From NCBI RefSeq assembly GCF_015291725.1, contig NZ_CP030038.1, positions 7,615,001-7,679,000 on the forward strand: 64,000 nucleotides of DNA, given 5' to 3'. The translations under genes were made by a program, and so were the position numbers. Each line of letters begins with the position of its first letter. The stretch's first letter is position 1. The DNA is from Bradyrhizobium sp. CCBAU 51765 (GTDB lineage Bacteria > Pseudomonadota > Alphaproteobacteria > Rhizobiales > Xanthobacteraceae). The notes beneath the pieces were generated by a model. That model was not told the origin of the DNA. It made no database searches and saw nothing but the letters and a program-made list of their open reading frames with translations. Of this stretch, positions 1 to 7,975 are shown one piece after another.

Positions 1-1101
1 GCCGCGATGTGGCCCGATGCCGCACGGCGCGGCATCACGCAGGAGAATTTCCAGCGTTTCACGGCCGGGCTCTCACCCGACCTGCGCATCATGGACCTCA
101 TGGATTCGCAGCCGGAGTTCACCAAGTCGATCTGGGACTATCTCGACATCCTGGTGAACGACAACCGCCTCGCCAAGGGCCGCGAAATTCTCGTCAAGTA
201 CAAGGCGCAGTTCGACGCCACCGAACGGGCCACCGGCGTCGACCGCTACATCATCGCCTCGATCTGGGGCATCGAGTCCAATTACTCGACGCAGATGGGC
301 GACCGCAGCGTGCTGCAATCGACCGCGACGCTCGCCTGCATCGGCCGCCGCCAGGCCTATTTCAAGGACGAGTTCCTCTCCGCGCTGGAGATCCTCAACC
401 GCGGCGATCTCAGGCCTGAACAGCTGCGCGGCTCCTGGGCCGGCGCCTTCGGCCCGACCCAGTTCATGCCGACCGCCTTCAAGCGCTTCGCGGTCGATGG
501 CGACGGCGACGGCAGGCGCGACGTCGTCGACAATCCCACCGACCTGATCGCCTCCACCGCCAACAACCTGAAGAAGGACGGCTGGCAGTCCGGCCAGACC
601 TGGGGCTACGAGGTCATGGTGCCCCAGGGCTTCAACTACATGCTGGCCGACCGCGCCAAGGCGATGACGATCGCGCAATGGGAGAAGCTTGGGCTGAAGC
701 GGGCGACGGGGCAGCCCTTCCCGCACCCGGCGGAGAAAGCCTATCTGCTGGCACCGGCCGGCGCGCAGGGACCGGGCTTCCTGATGCTGCAGAACTACCG
801 CGTCATCATGAGGTACAACCCGGCCGAGGCCTATGCGCTGGCGATCGGCCATTTCGCCGACCGCCTGCGTGGAGGGCAGCCCTTCGTGCAACCCTGGCCG
901 CGCCAGGAGCGGGAGCTGGCGCGCACCGAGCGGCTGGAACTGCAGCAGCTGCTGGCCCAGCGCGGCTTCTACAAGGGGACCCCGGACGGCCAGTTCGGCG
1001 GCCAGACACGGGAAGCCCTGCGCAACTTCCAGGCCTCGATCGGCGTCCCCGCCGACGGATTCGCCTCATCGGACGTGCTGGACCGGCTGCGCGGGCGGTA
1101 A
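1..1101 (+). CDS. Lytic murein transglycosylase with C-terminal peptidoglycan-binding domain (5' partial)
   Basis: Cleaves the glycan strand of peptidoglycan in the periplasm. The reading frame is open to the left edge, and no signal peptide lies within the window, so the true start is upstream; the ATG at position 7 is internal. The SLT_2/MltB-type catalytic domain spans about residues 10-275 of the visible protein, with the presumed catalytic Glu in IWGIESNYS and the family motif GAFGPTQFMPTAF. The last 60 residues (LQQLLAQRGFYKGTPDG onward) form a PG_binding_1 domain. A periplasmic soluble or lipoprotein form cannot be distinguished because the N-terminus is missing. The next gene follows after about 170 bases on the same strand. 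Confidence 0.9.
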   Translation, partial: AAMWPDAARRGITQENFQRFTAGLSPDLRIMDLMDSQPEFTKSIWDYLDILVNDNRLAKGREILVKYKAQFDATERATGVDRYIIASIWGIESNYSTQMGDRSVLQSTATLACIGRRQAYFKDEFLSALEILNRGDLRPEQLRGSWAGAFGPTQFMPTAFKRFAVDGDGDGRRDVVDNPTDLIASTANNLKKDGWQSGQTWGYEVMVPQGFNYMLADRAKAMTIAQWEKLGLKRATGQPFPHPAEKAYLLAPAGAQGPGFLMLQNYRVIMRYNPAEAYALAIGHFADRLRGGQPFVQPWPRQERELARTERLELQQLLAQRGFYKGTPDGQFGGQTREALRNFQASIGVPADGFASSDVLDRLRGR

Positions 1102-1269
1102 AATGGCGCCGAAAGTAACCCTGAGGCGGGTTTTCGACAGGTGGCCTTGACGCCGGCGGCCGTTCCCCGGCCTATGGAGAAGAATCTGCAAGAGAATCTG
1201 CCCGTTTGCGGCCTGATTCCGTTATTATATCGAGCTGCTTCCAATCCCCTCGCGCGCGCCCGAGATCGC

Positions 1270-2982
1270 ATGTCGAAGAAGTCCCTGTTCAAGGTGCTGA
1301 CCGAGACCGGCCCGTTGATCGCGCTGGGGACGGCGCTTGCGATCCTGGTCTCGGTCGCAGGACCTGCCTCGGCGCAGTTCTTCAACTTCCCCGGTTTCGG
1401 CGGCCCGCCGCAGCGCGCGGCTCCGCCACCACGGGGCGGCGGCGGAGGCGGCGGATGGTTCGGCGGCGACTTCTTCGCACCGTACCCGCCGCAACAGCCG
1501 CAGGCGCCGCGTCAGGATTTTTCGCGCGCGCCGGCGCCGGCGAAACGCGACACCATTCCTGAGAAGAACGTGCTGGTGATCGGCGATGCCATGGCCGACT
1601 GGCTCGCTTACGGCCTGGAAGACGCCTACAGCGAGCAGCCCGACATGGGCGTGATCCGCAAGCACAAGACCACGTCGGGCCTCATCAAGTATCAGCCGAA
1701 GGGTGAGCCCGCGGACTGGGCGGCGGCGGCCAGGGGCATTCTCGAGACCGAGAAGCCCGACGTGATCGTCGTCATGCTCGGCCTCAACGACCGCTCCGCG
1801 ATCCGCGAGCCCGTCGCCGACAAGGCGGCCACGGACAAGGACAAGGACAAGGACAAGAAGAACGACAAAGGGGCGCGCGCCAAGCCGCCAGCAAAGCCGG
1901 GCGAGACCAAGCCCGGCGACACCGCCGCCGCCAAGCCGGACGACAAGCCTGCCGATGCCGATCTGCCGCAGGACGATGCCGACAATGCCGATACGCCCGC
2001 GGCCGCGCCGGAGAAGACTGCGCGCAACCCGAACGGCCTCTACGAATTCCGCGACGACCGCTGGGTCGAGCTCTACGGCAAGAAGATCGAGGAGCTCGCC
2101 AACATCCTCAAGGCCAAGGGCGTGCCGGTGCTCTGGGTCGGCCTGCCCGCAGTTCGCGGAACGAAGGGCACCGCTGACACGCTGTTCCTGGATTCGCTGT
2201 ACCGTGAGGGCGCGGCCAAGGCCGGCATCACCTATGTCGACGTGTGGGACGGCTTCGTCGACGAAGCCGGCCGCTTCCTCCAGAAGGGCCCGGACTTCGA
2301 AGGCCAGATCCGTCAGCTCCGCAGCTCCGACGGCGTCTATTTCACCAAGGCCGGCGCGCGCAAGCTCGCGCATTATGTCGAGCGCGAGATCACGCGCCTG
2401 CTTGCGGGACGCTCCGGCCCGATCGCGCTGCCGAGCGAGCCTGCCACCCCCGATACCAGCGCCGAGCCGGGCAAGCCCGCGCCGCGGCCGCTGGCGGGGC
2501 CGATCGTGCCGCTGGTTGCAGCCTCGATTTCGACCGATCAATTGCTGGGCGGGCCGGGCACGCGTCCAGCCGCCGTCGATGCGCTCGCAGCCAAGACCAT
2601 GGTGAAGGGTGAACCGCTGGCGGCACCGGCCGGCCGCGCCGACGATTATGCCTGGCCGCGCCGGGAAGTCGGCCGTGAGCAGGCCAAGGGCGATACGCCG
2701 ATGGCCGCAACGACGCCCGACGGCGGCACGGCTCAGGCGGCGCCGGGAGCGGCCGCGGTGATCGCGCCGCCGAAGCTCGCGCCGAAGAAGCCGCAGGTCC
2801 CGCCGCAGCAGCCGGCCCAGGCGACGCCGGCTGGCCGGGATTTCTTCGGCTTCGGCTTCGGCTTCGGCTCTCCGCAACCGCGCCAATGGACGCCGGCCCC
2901 GGGGCCGCGCAATCCGAATTCCAATCCAGGGATTCCGCGCCCGCCTGCCAATGTCGGGCGCGCGGCGGAGATGTTCCGGTAA
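1270..2982 (+). CDS. DUF459 SGNH/GDSL-hydrolase-like exported protein, catalytic residues replaced
   Basis: Secreted or periplasmic protein of 570 residues in the DUF459 branch of the SGNH hydrolase fold. The ATG at 1270 gives a classic signal peptide (MSKKSLFK, then a hydrophobic core ending in GPASA-Q); an in-frame GTG at 1141 would add 43 residues before it and is less likely. Block I reads VLVIGDAMADWL, with Ala107 where the nucleophilic Ser is expected. Block III is present (VMLGLNDR). Block V reads DGVYFTKAG, with Tyr357 in place of the catalytic His. A Lys/Asp/Pro/Ala-rich low-complexity insert lies at about residues 180-250, a Gly run near residue 57, and a GFGFGFG tail near the C-terminus. 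Probably structural or binding rather than hydrolytic; the function is not known. Confidence 0.8.
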   Translation: MSKKSLFKVLTETGPLIALGTALAILVSVAGPASAQFFNFPGFGGPPQRAAPPPRGGGGGGGWFGGDFFAPYPPQQPQAPRQDFSRAPAPAKRDTIPEKNVLVIGDAMADWLAYGLEDAYSEQPDMGVIRKHKTTSGLIKYQPKGEPADWAAAARGILETEKPDVIVVMLGLNDRSAIREPVADKAATDKDKDKDKKNDKGARAKPPAKPGETKPGDTAAAKPDDKPADADLPQDDADNADTPAAAPEKTARNPNGLYEFRDDRWVELYGKKIEELANILKAKGVPVLWVGLPAVRGTKGTADTLFLDSLYREGAAKAGITYVDVWDGFVDEAGRFLQKGPDFEGQIRQLRSSDGVYFTKAGARKLAHYVEREITRLLAGRSGPIALPSEPATPDTSAEPGKPAPRPLAGPIVPLVAASISTDQLLGGPGTRPAAVDALAAKTMVKGEPLAAPAGRADDYAWPRREVGREQAKGDTPMAATTPDGGTAQAAPGAAAVIAPPKLAPKKPQVPPQQPAQATPAGRDFFGFGFGFGSPQPRQWTPAPGPRNPNSNPGIPRPPANVGRAAEMFR

Positions 2983-3002
2983 TCTGCCTTGCTGATTGAG
3001 AT

Positions 3003-3041
3003 GTCGTTCCGGGGCGCACGCGGCGCGAGCCCCGGAACGAC
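3003..3041. repeat. Intergenic palindrome with 13-base arms
   Basis: The arms at 3003-3015 (GTCGTTCCGGGGC) and 3029-3041 (GCCCCGGAACGAC) are perfect reverse complements around a 13-base GC-rich loop. It lies between two convergent genes, has no T-run, and resembles the dispersed GC-rich palindromes common in bradyrhizobial intergenic DNA. It could act as a bidirectional RNA-end signal. Confidence 0.7.
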
Positions 3042-3058
3042 GTGGTATTGGCTCGGCC

Positions 3059-3427
3059 TTAGTAGCGCCAACGCGGCGGCGGGCGGCGCGCGGGTCGCGA
3101 CATTAGGAGCGCGAGCGCGAAGCCGATGCCGCCGGCGACCAGCAGCGCGCCAAGCGGGTTGTCCTGCACCTTCTGCGCGATCGCCTTCGAGCCGTCGCGG
3201 AAGGTCTCGCCGCTGTTCTCGTAGGCGTCCTTGGCATAGCCCGCGGCGGTGTCCGTGGCGTCACGCACCGCATCCTTGGCCTGGCCGTAGAGATTCTGCA
3301 CCGTGCCTGCAGCTTCCCGCGCCTTGCCCGACGCCTGCGTCTTCGCATCGCCTGCGATGTCTCCGATCGCGCCTTCCGCGCGGCCGGCATATTCCTTGGC
3401 CGATCCGACAATCCGATCCGTATCCAT
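3059..3427 (-). CDS. CsbD-like stress protein with C-terminal membrane segment
   Basis: Small alanine- and lysine-rich helical protein of 122 residues. The N-terminal half (RIVGSAKEYAGRAEGAIGD and the following repeats of AKDA/GKA type) matches the CsbD/YjbJ stress-protein style. The C-terminus carries one hydrophobic stretch (GALLVAGGIGFALALLMSR) and a basic Arg/Pro tail, as in DUF883 proteins, suggesting inner-membrane anchoring. A strong ribosome site (GAGGAGG) precedes the ATG. It is convergent with the DUF459 gene and separated by 61 bases from the SDR gene upstream. CsbD proteins are usually general-stress induced; nothing in the sequence proves that here. Confidence 0.75.
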   Translation of the reverse strand: MDTDRIVGSAKEYAGRAEGAIGDIAGDAKTQASGKAREAAGTVQNLYGQAKDAVRDATDTAAGYAKDAYENSGETFRDGSKAIAQKVQDNPLGALLVAGGIGFALALLMSRPARRPPPRWRY

Positions 3428-3488
3428 GTTGCTCCTCCTCGGGGGGTCAGCCCAAGTAACCGATCAGGAGCAGTGCAGTTCCACGGGA

Positions 3489-4226
3489 TCAGAGAATGAG
3501 ACCGCCATCGACCACCAGCGTCTGGCCGATGATGTAGGACGACAGCGGCGAGGCCAGGAACAGCGCCGCGCCCGCCATGTCGGCCGGCGTGCCCAATCGC
3601 CGCAGCGGGATGCGCGCGAGCGCGCCTTCGAGCCGCTTCGGATTGTCGGTCGTCACCTTCGTCATCTTGGTGTCGACAAGCCCCGGCGCGATGCCGTTGA
3701 CGCGGATGCCGTCCTCGGCCCAGGCCTCGCCCAGCGTCCGCGTCAATCCGACCGCGCCGGTCTTCGACGCATTGTAGGCGGGATTGCCCATGGTGGAATG
3801 ATAGGCCGCGGTCGAGGATACGATGATCAGCGAGCCCTTTGAATCCCGCAACATGGAATGGAAGCGCGTCGCGCAGGCCATCAGGCTCATCAGGTTGACC
3901 TCGACCACCTTGCGAAAGCCGGCCATCTCGAACTCGCCGCGGCGATAGAGCACCGCGCCCTGCGCGAGCACGAGCACATCGAGCCTGTCGAAGGACGGCT
4001 TGAACGCCTCGATCGCTCCGGCATTGCCGACGTCGAGCTGGGCATAAGCGAGCCCCGTGAGATCGGAGCCTTCCTCGATGGAATATTCCGCAGGCCGAGC
4101 ACGCGTGCCGCAAACCGCGACATGCGCGCCTCTCGTGCGAAAAGCCTGCGCGATGCCGTTGCCGATGCCGCTGGAACCGCCGACCACCAGCACCTGCTTG
4201 CCCGAGAAATCGAGTTCGTTCGCCAT
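3489..4226 (-). CDS. Short-chain dehydrogenase/reductase (SDR)
   Basis: NAD(P)-dependent oxidoreductase of the classical SDR family, 245 residues, cytosolic. The nucleotide-binding motif is GGSSGIGNGIA; the catalytic Ser-Tyr-Lys triad is seen in SSTAAY and PAYNASKTG. The usual NNAG motif is degenerate (LAQGAV). The C-terminus SSYIIGQTLVVDGG is standard. The ATG at 4226 is preceded by GGGGAGG; the frame stays open 84 codons further upstream but without a good ribosome site. It is divergent from a second SDR gene across a 99-base gap. The substrate is unknown. The neighbouring TfdA-like dioxygenase hints at an aromatic or ether-cleavage pathway, but this is inference. Confidence 0.85.
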   Translation of the reverse strand: MANELDFSGKQVLVVGGSSGIGNGIAQAFRTRGAHVAVCGTRARPAEYSIEEGSDLTGLAYAQLDVGNAGAIEAFKPSFDRLDVLVLAQGAVLYRRGEFEMAGFRKVVEVNLMSLMACATRFHSMLRDSKGSLIIVSSTAAYHSTMGNPAYNASKTGAVGLTRTLGEAWAEDGIRVNGIAPGLVDTKMTKVTTDNPKRLEGALARIPLRRLGTPADMAGAALFLASPLSSYIIGQTLVVDGGLIL

Positions 4227-4325
4227 CGCGGCCTCCCCTTTCGTCTTGCTTGTTTGACCTGTCTGCGGATCGATGCCAGCCTTGTCAATCACAACAAGAA
4301 CAAGCACAGCCGCGAGGAAAACAGC

Positions 4326-5105
4326 ATGTCCGACTCCAGGGAGCTCAGCCGGTCCGTGAAGGGCCTCACGGTTCTCGTCACCGGCGCGGCCAGCGGCATG
4401 GGACGCGCGACGGCGCGCGTGTTCGCCGCCGAGGGGGCCAACGTCGCCGTCACGGATTTCGACGAGCAGGGCGCGCATGCTGTCGCCAGGGAGATTGCGG
4501 CGAGCGGTGGCTCAGCAAGGGCGTGGAAGCTCGACGTCGCCGACGGCGGCGAGATCAAGCGCGTGGTCGGCGATGTCGCCGCGCATTTCGGGGCAATCGA
4601 CATCGTCGTCAACAATGCCGGCATCTCCGTGCGTGTCGCCATCGACGACGAGGCCTATGAGGACGCCTGGGCCCGGGGCATCGCCGTGATGCTGACGGCG
4701 CATCCGCGCATCATCCGTGCTGCGCTGCCGCACTTGCGCAAGTCGAAGAGCCCGCGCATCGTCAACATCGCCTCGACCGAAGCGCTCGGGGCCACCGCAT
4801 TGCACAGCCCGTATTCGGCAGCCAAGGGCGGCGTTGCGAGCCTCACCCGCTCGCTGGCGGTGGAGCTCGGCCGCGAGGGCATCACCGTCAACTGCATCTG
4901 CCCCGGCCCGATCCGCACCGCCATCACCGACCGCATCTCCGAGGAGCACAAGACCATCTACGCCAAGCGCCGCACCGCACTCGGCCGCTATGGCGATCCT
5001 GAAGAGGTCGCGCATATGACGCTGAGCCTGTGCCTTCCGGCGGCATCGTTCCTCACCGGCGCGGTGATCCCGGTCGATGGCGGGCTGATGGCGCGCAACG
5101 CGTGA
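4326..5105 (+). CDS. Short-chain dehydrogenase/reductase (SDR)
   Basis: Classical SDR of 259 residues, related to 3-oxoacyl-ACP-reductase-like and glucose-dehydrogenase-like members. It has the TGAASGMG cofactor loop, NNAG, the catalytic Ser in NIASTEA, and YSAAKGG with the Tyr/Lys pair. An Asp after the second strand (VAVTDFDE) suggests NAD rather than NADP preference. The ATG at 4326 matches the family N-terminus; an upstream extension in frame has no homologous character. The TfdA-like gene follows 98 bases downstream on the same strand, so co-transcription is plausible. Substrate unknown. Confidence 0.85.
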   Translation: MSDSRELSRSVKGLTVLVTGAASGMGRATARVFAAEGANVAVTDFDEQGAHAVAREIAASGGSARAWKLDVADGGEIKRVVGDVAAHFGAIDIVVNNAGISVRVAIDDEAYEDAWARGIAVMLTAHPRIIRAALPHLRKSKSPRIVNIASTEALGATALHSPYSAAKGGVASLTRSLAVELGREGITVNCICPGPIRTAITDRISEEHKTIYAKRRTALGRYGDPEEVAHMTLSLCLPAASFLTGAVIPVDGGLMARNA

Positions 5106-5203
5106 GAGCCATGCGCTCGAAGCGTTGACAACGACTGACGCGGGAGTAGCTTTTTCGTCAACAGAGCGGAGGTAACCGCTCGCGACCCGCGGGAGAGAAC
5201 GTC

Positions 5204-6091
5204 ATGACGATCGCCATCCGGCAGCTTCAGAAGCATTTTGTCGGCGAAGTTTCCGGCCTCGACTTGCGAAAGCCGCTCACACCGGATGAAGCGCGCCAGG
5301 TCGAGGCGGCCATGGACAAATATGCGGTGCTGGTTTTCCACGACCAGGACATCAACGACGAGCAGCAGATGGCTTTCGCGCTGAATTTCGGCCAGCGCGA
5401 GGACGCGCGCGGCGGCACCGTGACCAAGGAGAAGGACTACCGGCTGCAATCCGGCCTGAACGACGTCTCAAATCTCGGCAAGGACGGCAAGCCGCTGGCG
5501 AAGGACAGCCGCGCGCATCTGTTCAATCTCGGCAACTGCCTCTGGCACTCCGACAGCTCGTTCCGTCCCATCCCGGCAAAATTCTCGCTTTTGTCGGCGC
5601 GCGTGGTGAACCCGAAGGGCGGCAACACCGAATTCGCCGACATGCGCGCGGCCTATGACGCACTCGACGACGAGACCAAGACGGAGATCGAGGACCTCGT
5701 CTGCGAGCACTCGCTGATGTATTCGCGGGGATCGCTCGGCTTCACCGAATACACCGACGAGGAGAAGGAGATGTTCAAGCCGGTGCTGCAACGGCTGGTG
5801 CGGACCCATCCCGTCCATCGCCGCAAGTCGCTGTATCTCTCATCGCATGCCGGCAAGGTCGTCGGCATGAGCGTGCCCGAGGGCCGCTTGCTGCTGCGCG
5901 ACCTGAACGAGCATGCGACGCAGCCGGAATTCGTCTACGTGCATAAATGGAAGCTGCATGACCTCGTGATGTGGGACAACCGCCAGACCATGCACCGCGT
6001 CCGCCGCTACGACCAGTCCCAGCCCCGCGACATGCGCCGCGCGACGGTGGCGGGAACCGAGCCGACGGTGCAGCAGCAGGCGGCAGAATAG
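5204..6091 (+). CDS. tfdA: Alpha-ketoglutarate-dependent dioxygenase, TfdA/TauD family (TfdA-alpha-like)
   Basis: Fe(II)/2-oxoglutarate dioxygenase of 295 residues. The facial triad is visible as His115 and Asp117 (LWHSDSSF) and His264 (QTMHRVRRYD), with Arg275 in position to bind 2-oxoglutarate. Length, motif spacing and overall sequence recall the TfdA-alpha enzymes of 2,4-D-degrading and non-degrading Bradyrhizobium; those cleave aryloxyacetates such as 2,4-D to the phenol and glyoxylate. The natural substrate may be different. The ATG is preceded by GGGAGAG. No tfdB/tfdC or chlorocatechol genes are nearby, so a full 2,4-D pathway is not encoded here. A taurine dioxygenase is the alternative, less likely by sequence. 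Confidence 0.8.
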   Translation: MTIAIRQLQKHFVGEVSGLDLRKPLTPDEARQVEAAMDKYAVLVFHDQDINDEQQMAFALNFGQREDARGGTVTKEKDYRLQSGLNDVSNLGKDGKPLAKDSRAHLFNLGNCLWHSDSSFRPIPAKFSLLSARVVNPKGGNTEFADMRAAYDALDDETKTEIEDLVCEHSLMYSRGSLGFTEYTDEEKEMFKPVLQRLVRTHPVHRRKSLYLSSHAGKVVGMSVPEGRLLLRDLNEHATQPEFVYVHKWKLHDLVMWDNRQTMHRVRRYDQSQPRDMRRATVAGTEPTVQQQAAE

Positions 6092-6118
6092 CGAGGCACA
6101 GCGCTGCTCAGCAACCGG

Positions 6119-6223
6119 TGTCGTCGCCCGGCTTGATCGGGCGATCCAGTATTCCGGAGACGGCCGCGATCGAACCGAGAGGCTGCGGCGTACTGACTCG
6201 CCCGGTCAACCCGGGCGACGACA
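6119..6223. repeat. Interspersed palindromic element, copy A
   Basis: A 105-base element bounded by perfect 13-base terminal inverted repeats: TGTCGTCGCCCGG at 6119-6131 and CCGGGCGACGACA at 6211-6223. An internal inverted motif (GCCCGG...CGGGCG) lies at the left end. The left part (through CCAGTATTCC and GAGAC) and the segment around GCGGCGTACTG recur at 31726-31827. It sits between the convergent tfdA and yqgE genes and encodes nothing visible. Confidence 0.75.
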
Positions 6224-6258
6224 GGGATAGGTGAGACGAATACAGCGAAGCACTAACG

Positions 6259-6903
6259 CTACGCGTGCCCTGCCTCGTTCGAGAGCATGCCGGGATCGAT
6301 GCCGATCTTCTGCAAAGCGCGGTTGTACTTGTCGTCGACGTCGTCGCCGAAGATCAGATCCGCATCCGCATCGCAATGCAGCCAGCCGTTGCTCTGGATC
6401 TCCGTCTCGAGCTGTCCCGGCGCCCAGCCGGCATAGCCGAGCGCGAGGATGGCGTGCTTAGGGCCGGAGCCGTTGGCGATCGCGCGCAGGATATCGACGG
6501 TCGCGGTGAGGCAGACGCCATCATCGATCCGCAGCGTCGCATTCTCGATGTAGAAGTCGCTGGAATGCAGAACGAAGCCGCGGCCGGTGTCGACCGGTCC
6601 GCCCCGCAGCACCTTCATGCTTTCGGCATTCTCCGGCAGCTTGATGTGCTCGCCCTTCCTGATGATGCCGAGCTGCTGCAACAGCTCGGGGAAGTCGATG
6701 CTGCCGGCGGGGTGGTTCACGATGATGCCCATCGCTCCCTCGGCCGAATGGGCGCAGAGATAGATCACCGACCGCTCGAAGCGGGAATCGCCCATCACGG
6801 GCATCGCAATCAGGAGCCGGCCGTCGAGATAACCGGCCGAATTGGGCAGTGCGGGGCCCGAGCTGCGGGTGCCTTCGCCCGTCCTCTTGCCTGTGGGAGC
6901 CAT
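6259..6903 (-). CDS. yqgE: YqgE/AlgH family protein (UPF0301)
   Basis: Cytosolic protein of 214 residues in the YqgE/AlgH (UPF0301) family. Family landmarks are GYLDGRLLIAMP, FERSVIYLCAHS, GIIVNHP, LRGGPVDTGRGFVLHS and LALGYAGWAPGQLE. The N-terminal 20 residues are polar and poorly conserved in the family. The biochemical function is not settled; a transcription-related role was proposed from the AlgH name. It is divergent from the DsbD-domain gene over 141 bases, in which I see no clear operator. Confidence 0.9.
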   Translation of the reverse strand: MAPTGKRTGEGTRSSGPALPNSAGYLDGRLLIAMPVMGDSRFERSVIYLCAHSAEGAMGIIVNHPAGSIDFPELLQQLGIIRKGEHIKLPENAESMKVLRGGPVDTGRGFVLHSSDFYIENATLRIDDGVCLTATVDILRAIANGSGPKHAILALGYAGWAPGQLETEIQSNGWLHCDADADLIFGDDVDDKYNRALQKIGIDPGMLSNEAGHA

Positions 6904-7044
6904 CGGTGAAGCACTCCGGTTTCAATTCCTATCCTGATGTCGGGCCGGTCCGCTGTCAAATCAAGGCTTGCACGGGCTTGATTCAGGTGCACCATCACAA
7001 GCAATTCAATGGTTTGGCCGGGAGCCACCCTGTAAAGACGTACC

Positions 7045-7884
7045 ATGCTCACAAGAGTTCCCCTGCGTGCGGCGATTGGCGTCGCGACAACCCTGCTTGC
7101 GTCGTCGTTGGCCATCGCCGCCCGTGCCGATGACGCGTCGCCGTGGCAGCGCGACGGACATTCCGCGGTGCGGCTGTTGGCGGGATCGCGCAGCGGCGCG
7201 GTCCTGCTTGGCGGTATTGCGTTCCAGCTCGAGCCCGGCTGGAAGACCTACTGGCGCACACCCGGCGATTCCGGCGTTCCACCGCGGTTCGACTTCTCGA
7301 AGTCCGAGAATGTCGAAGCAGTGACGATCATGTGGCCGGCGCCGCTGAAATTCGACGATGGCGCGGGCGGCCATTCGATCGGCTACCACAACCAGATCGT
7401 GCTGCCCTTGCGCATCGTCGCCAAGGCCGCCGACAAGCCCGTGACCTTGCGCGCCGAGATCAATTACGCGGTGTGCGAGAAGCTCTGCATTCCCGTCGAA
7501 GCCAGCGCCGAGCTCGGCTTCAACAGCGTCGCCTCGACCGAGGACGCGAACTTGCGTGCTGCGCTCGACACCGTGCCCAAGCCCGCCAATATCGGCGACC
7601 CCAATCCGCTCACCATCCGCGACGTCAAGCGTGACGGGCCCAAGAACGTGGTGGTCGACGTGGTGACGCCGGACAACCGCAACGTCAATCTGTTCGTGGA
7701 AGGGCCGACGCCCGATTGGGCGCTGCCGATTCCGACGCCGGTGCCGCACAGCCCGCCTGGGGTGATGCGGTTTTCCTTCGAGCTCGACGGGCTGCCGCCG
7801 GGCGCCAAGCCGGATGGTGCGGCGCTGAAGTTCACGCTGGTCGGGCCTGACAAGGCGTACGAGTTCAATACGAATTTGAACTAG
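7045..7884 (+). CDS. Exported protein with DsbD N-terminal (alpha) domain
   Basis: Periplasmic protein of 279 residues with a signal peptide (residues 1-28, cleavage after AARA). The body matches the N-terminal thiol-exchange domain of protein-disulfide reductase DsbD. Two cysteines occur in VCEKLCIP (about residues 146-151), the pair expected to accept electrons from the membrane domain. There is no transmembrane domain and no C-terminal thioredoxin domain, so it is a free-standing alpha domain that would need a separate CcdA/DsbD partner. The next gene, a flippase, begins within 100 bases on the same strand but is functionally unrelated. Confidence 0.8.
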   Translation: MLTRVPLRAAIGVATTLLASSLAIAARADDASPWQRDGHSAVRLLAGSRSGAVLLGGIAFQLEPGWKTYWRTPGDSGVPPRFDFSKSENVEAVTIMWPAPLKFDDGAGGHSIGYHNQIVLPLRIVAKAADKPVTLRAEINYAVCEKLCIPVEASAELGFNSVASTEDANLRAALDTVPKPANIGDPNPLTIRDVKRDGPKNVVVDVVTPDNRNVNLFVEGPTPDWALPIPTPVPHSPPGVMRFSFELDGLPPGAKPDGAALKFTLVGPDKAYEFNTNLN

Positions 7885-7975
7885 CGTCCACCCAACCGAA
7901 TCTTAACGAATGGTTGCTAGTCCCCTGGCATGCCGCTGCACGCGGGACGCCTGGGGACTGTTCGACGTGGCCGTG

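Noticed and set aside
3858..4325. N-terminal extension of the SDR gene starting at 4326
   Set aside because: It runs through the divergent SDR gene and its promoter gap, and has no resemblance to SDR N-termini.
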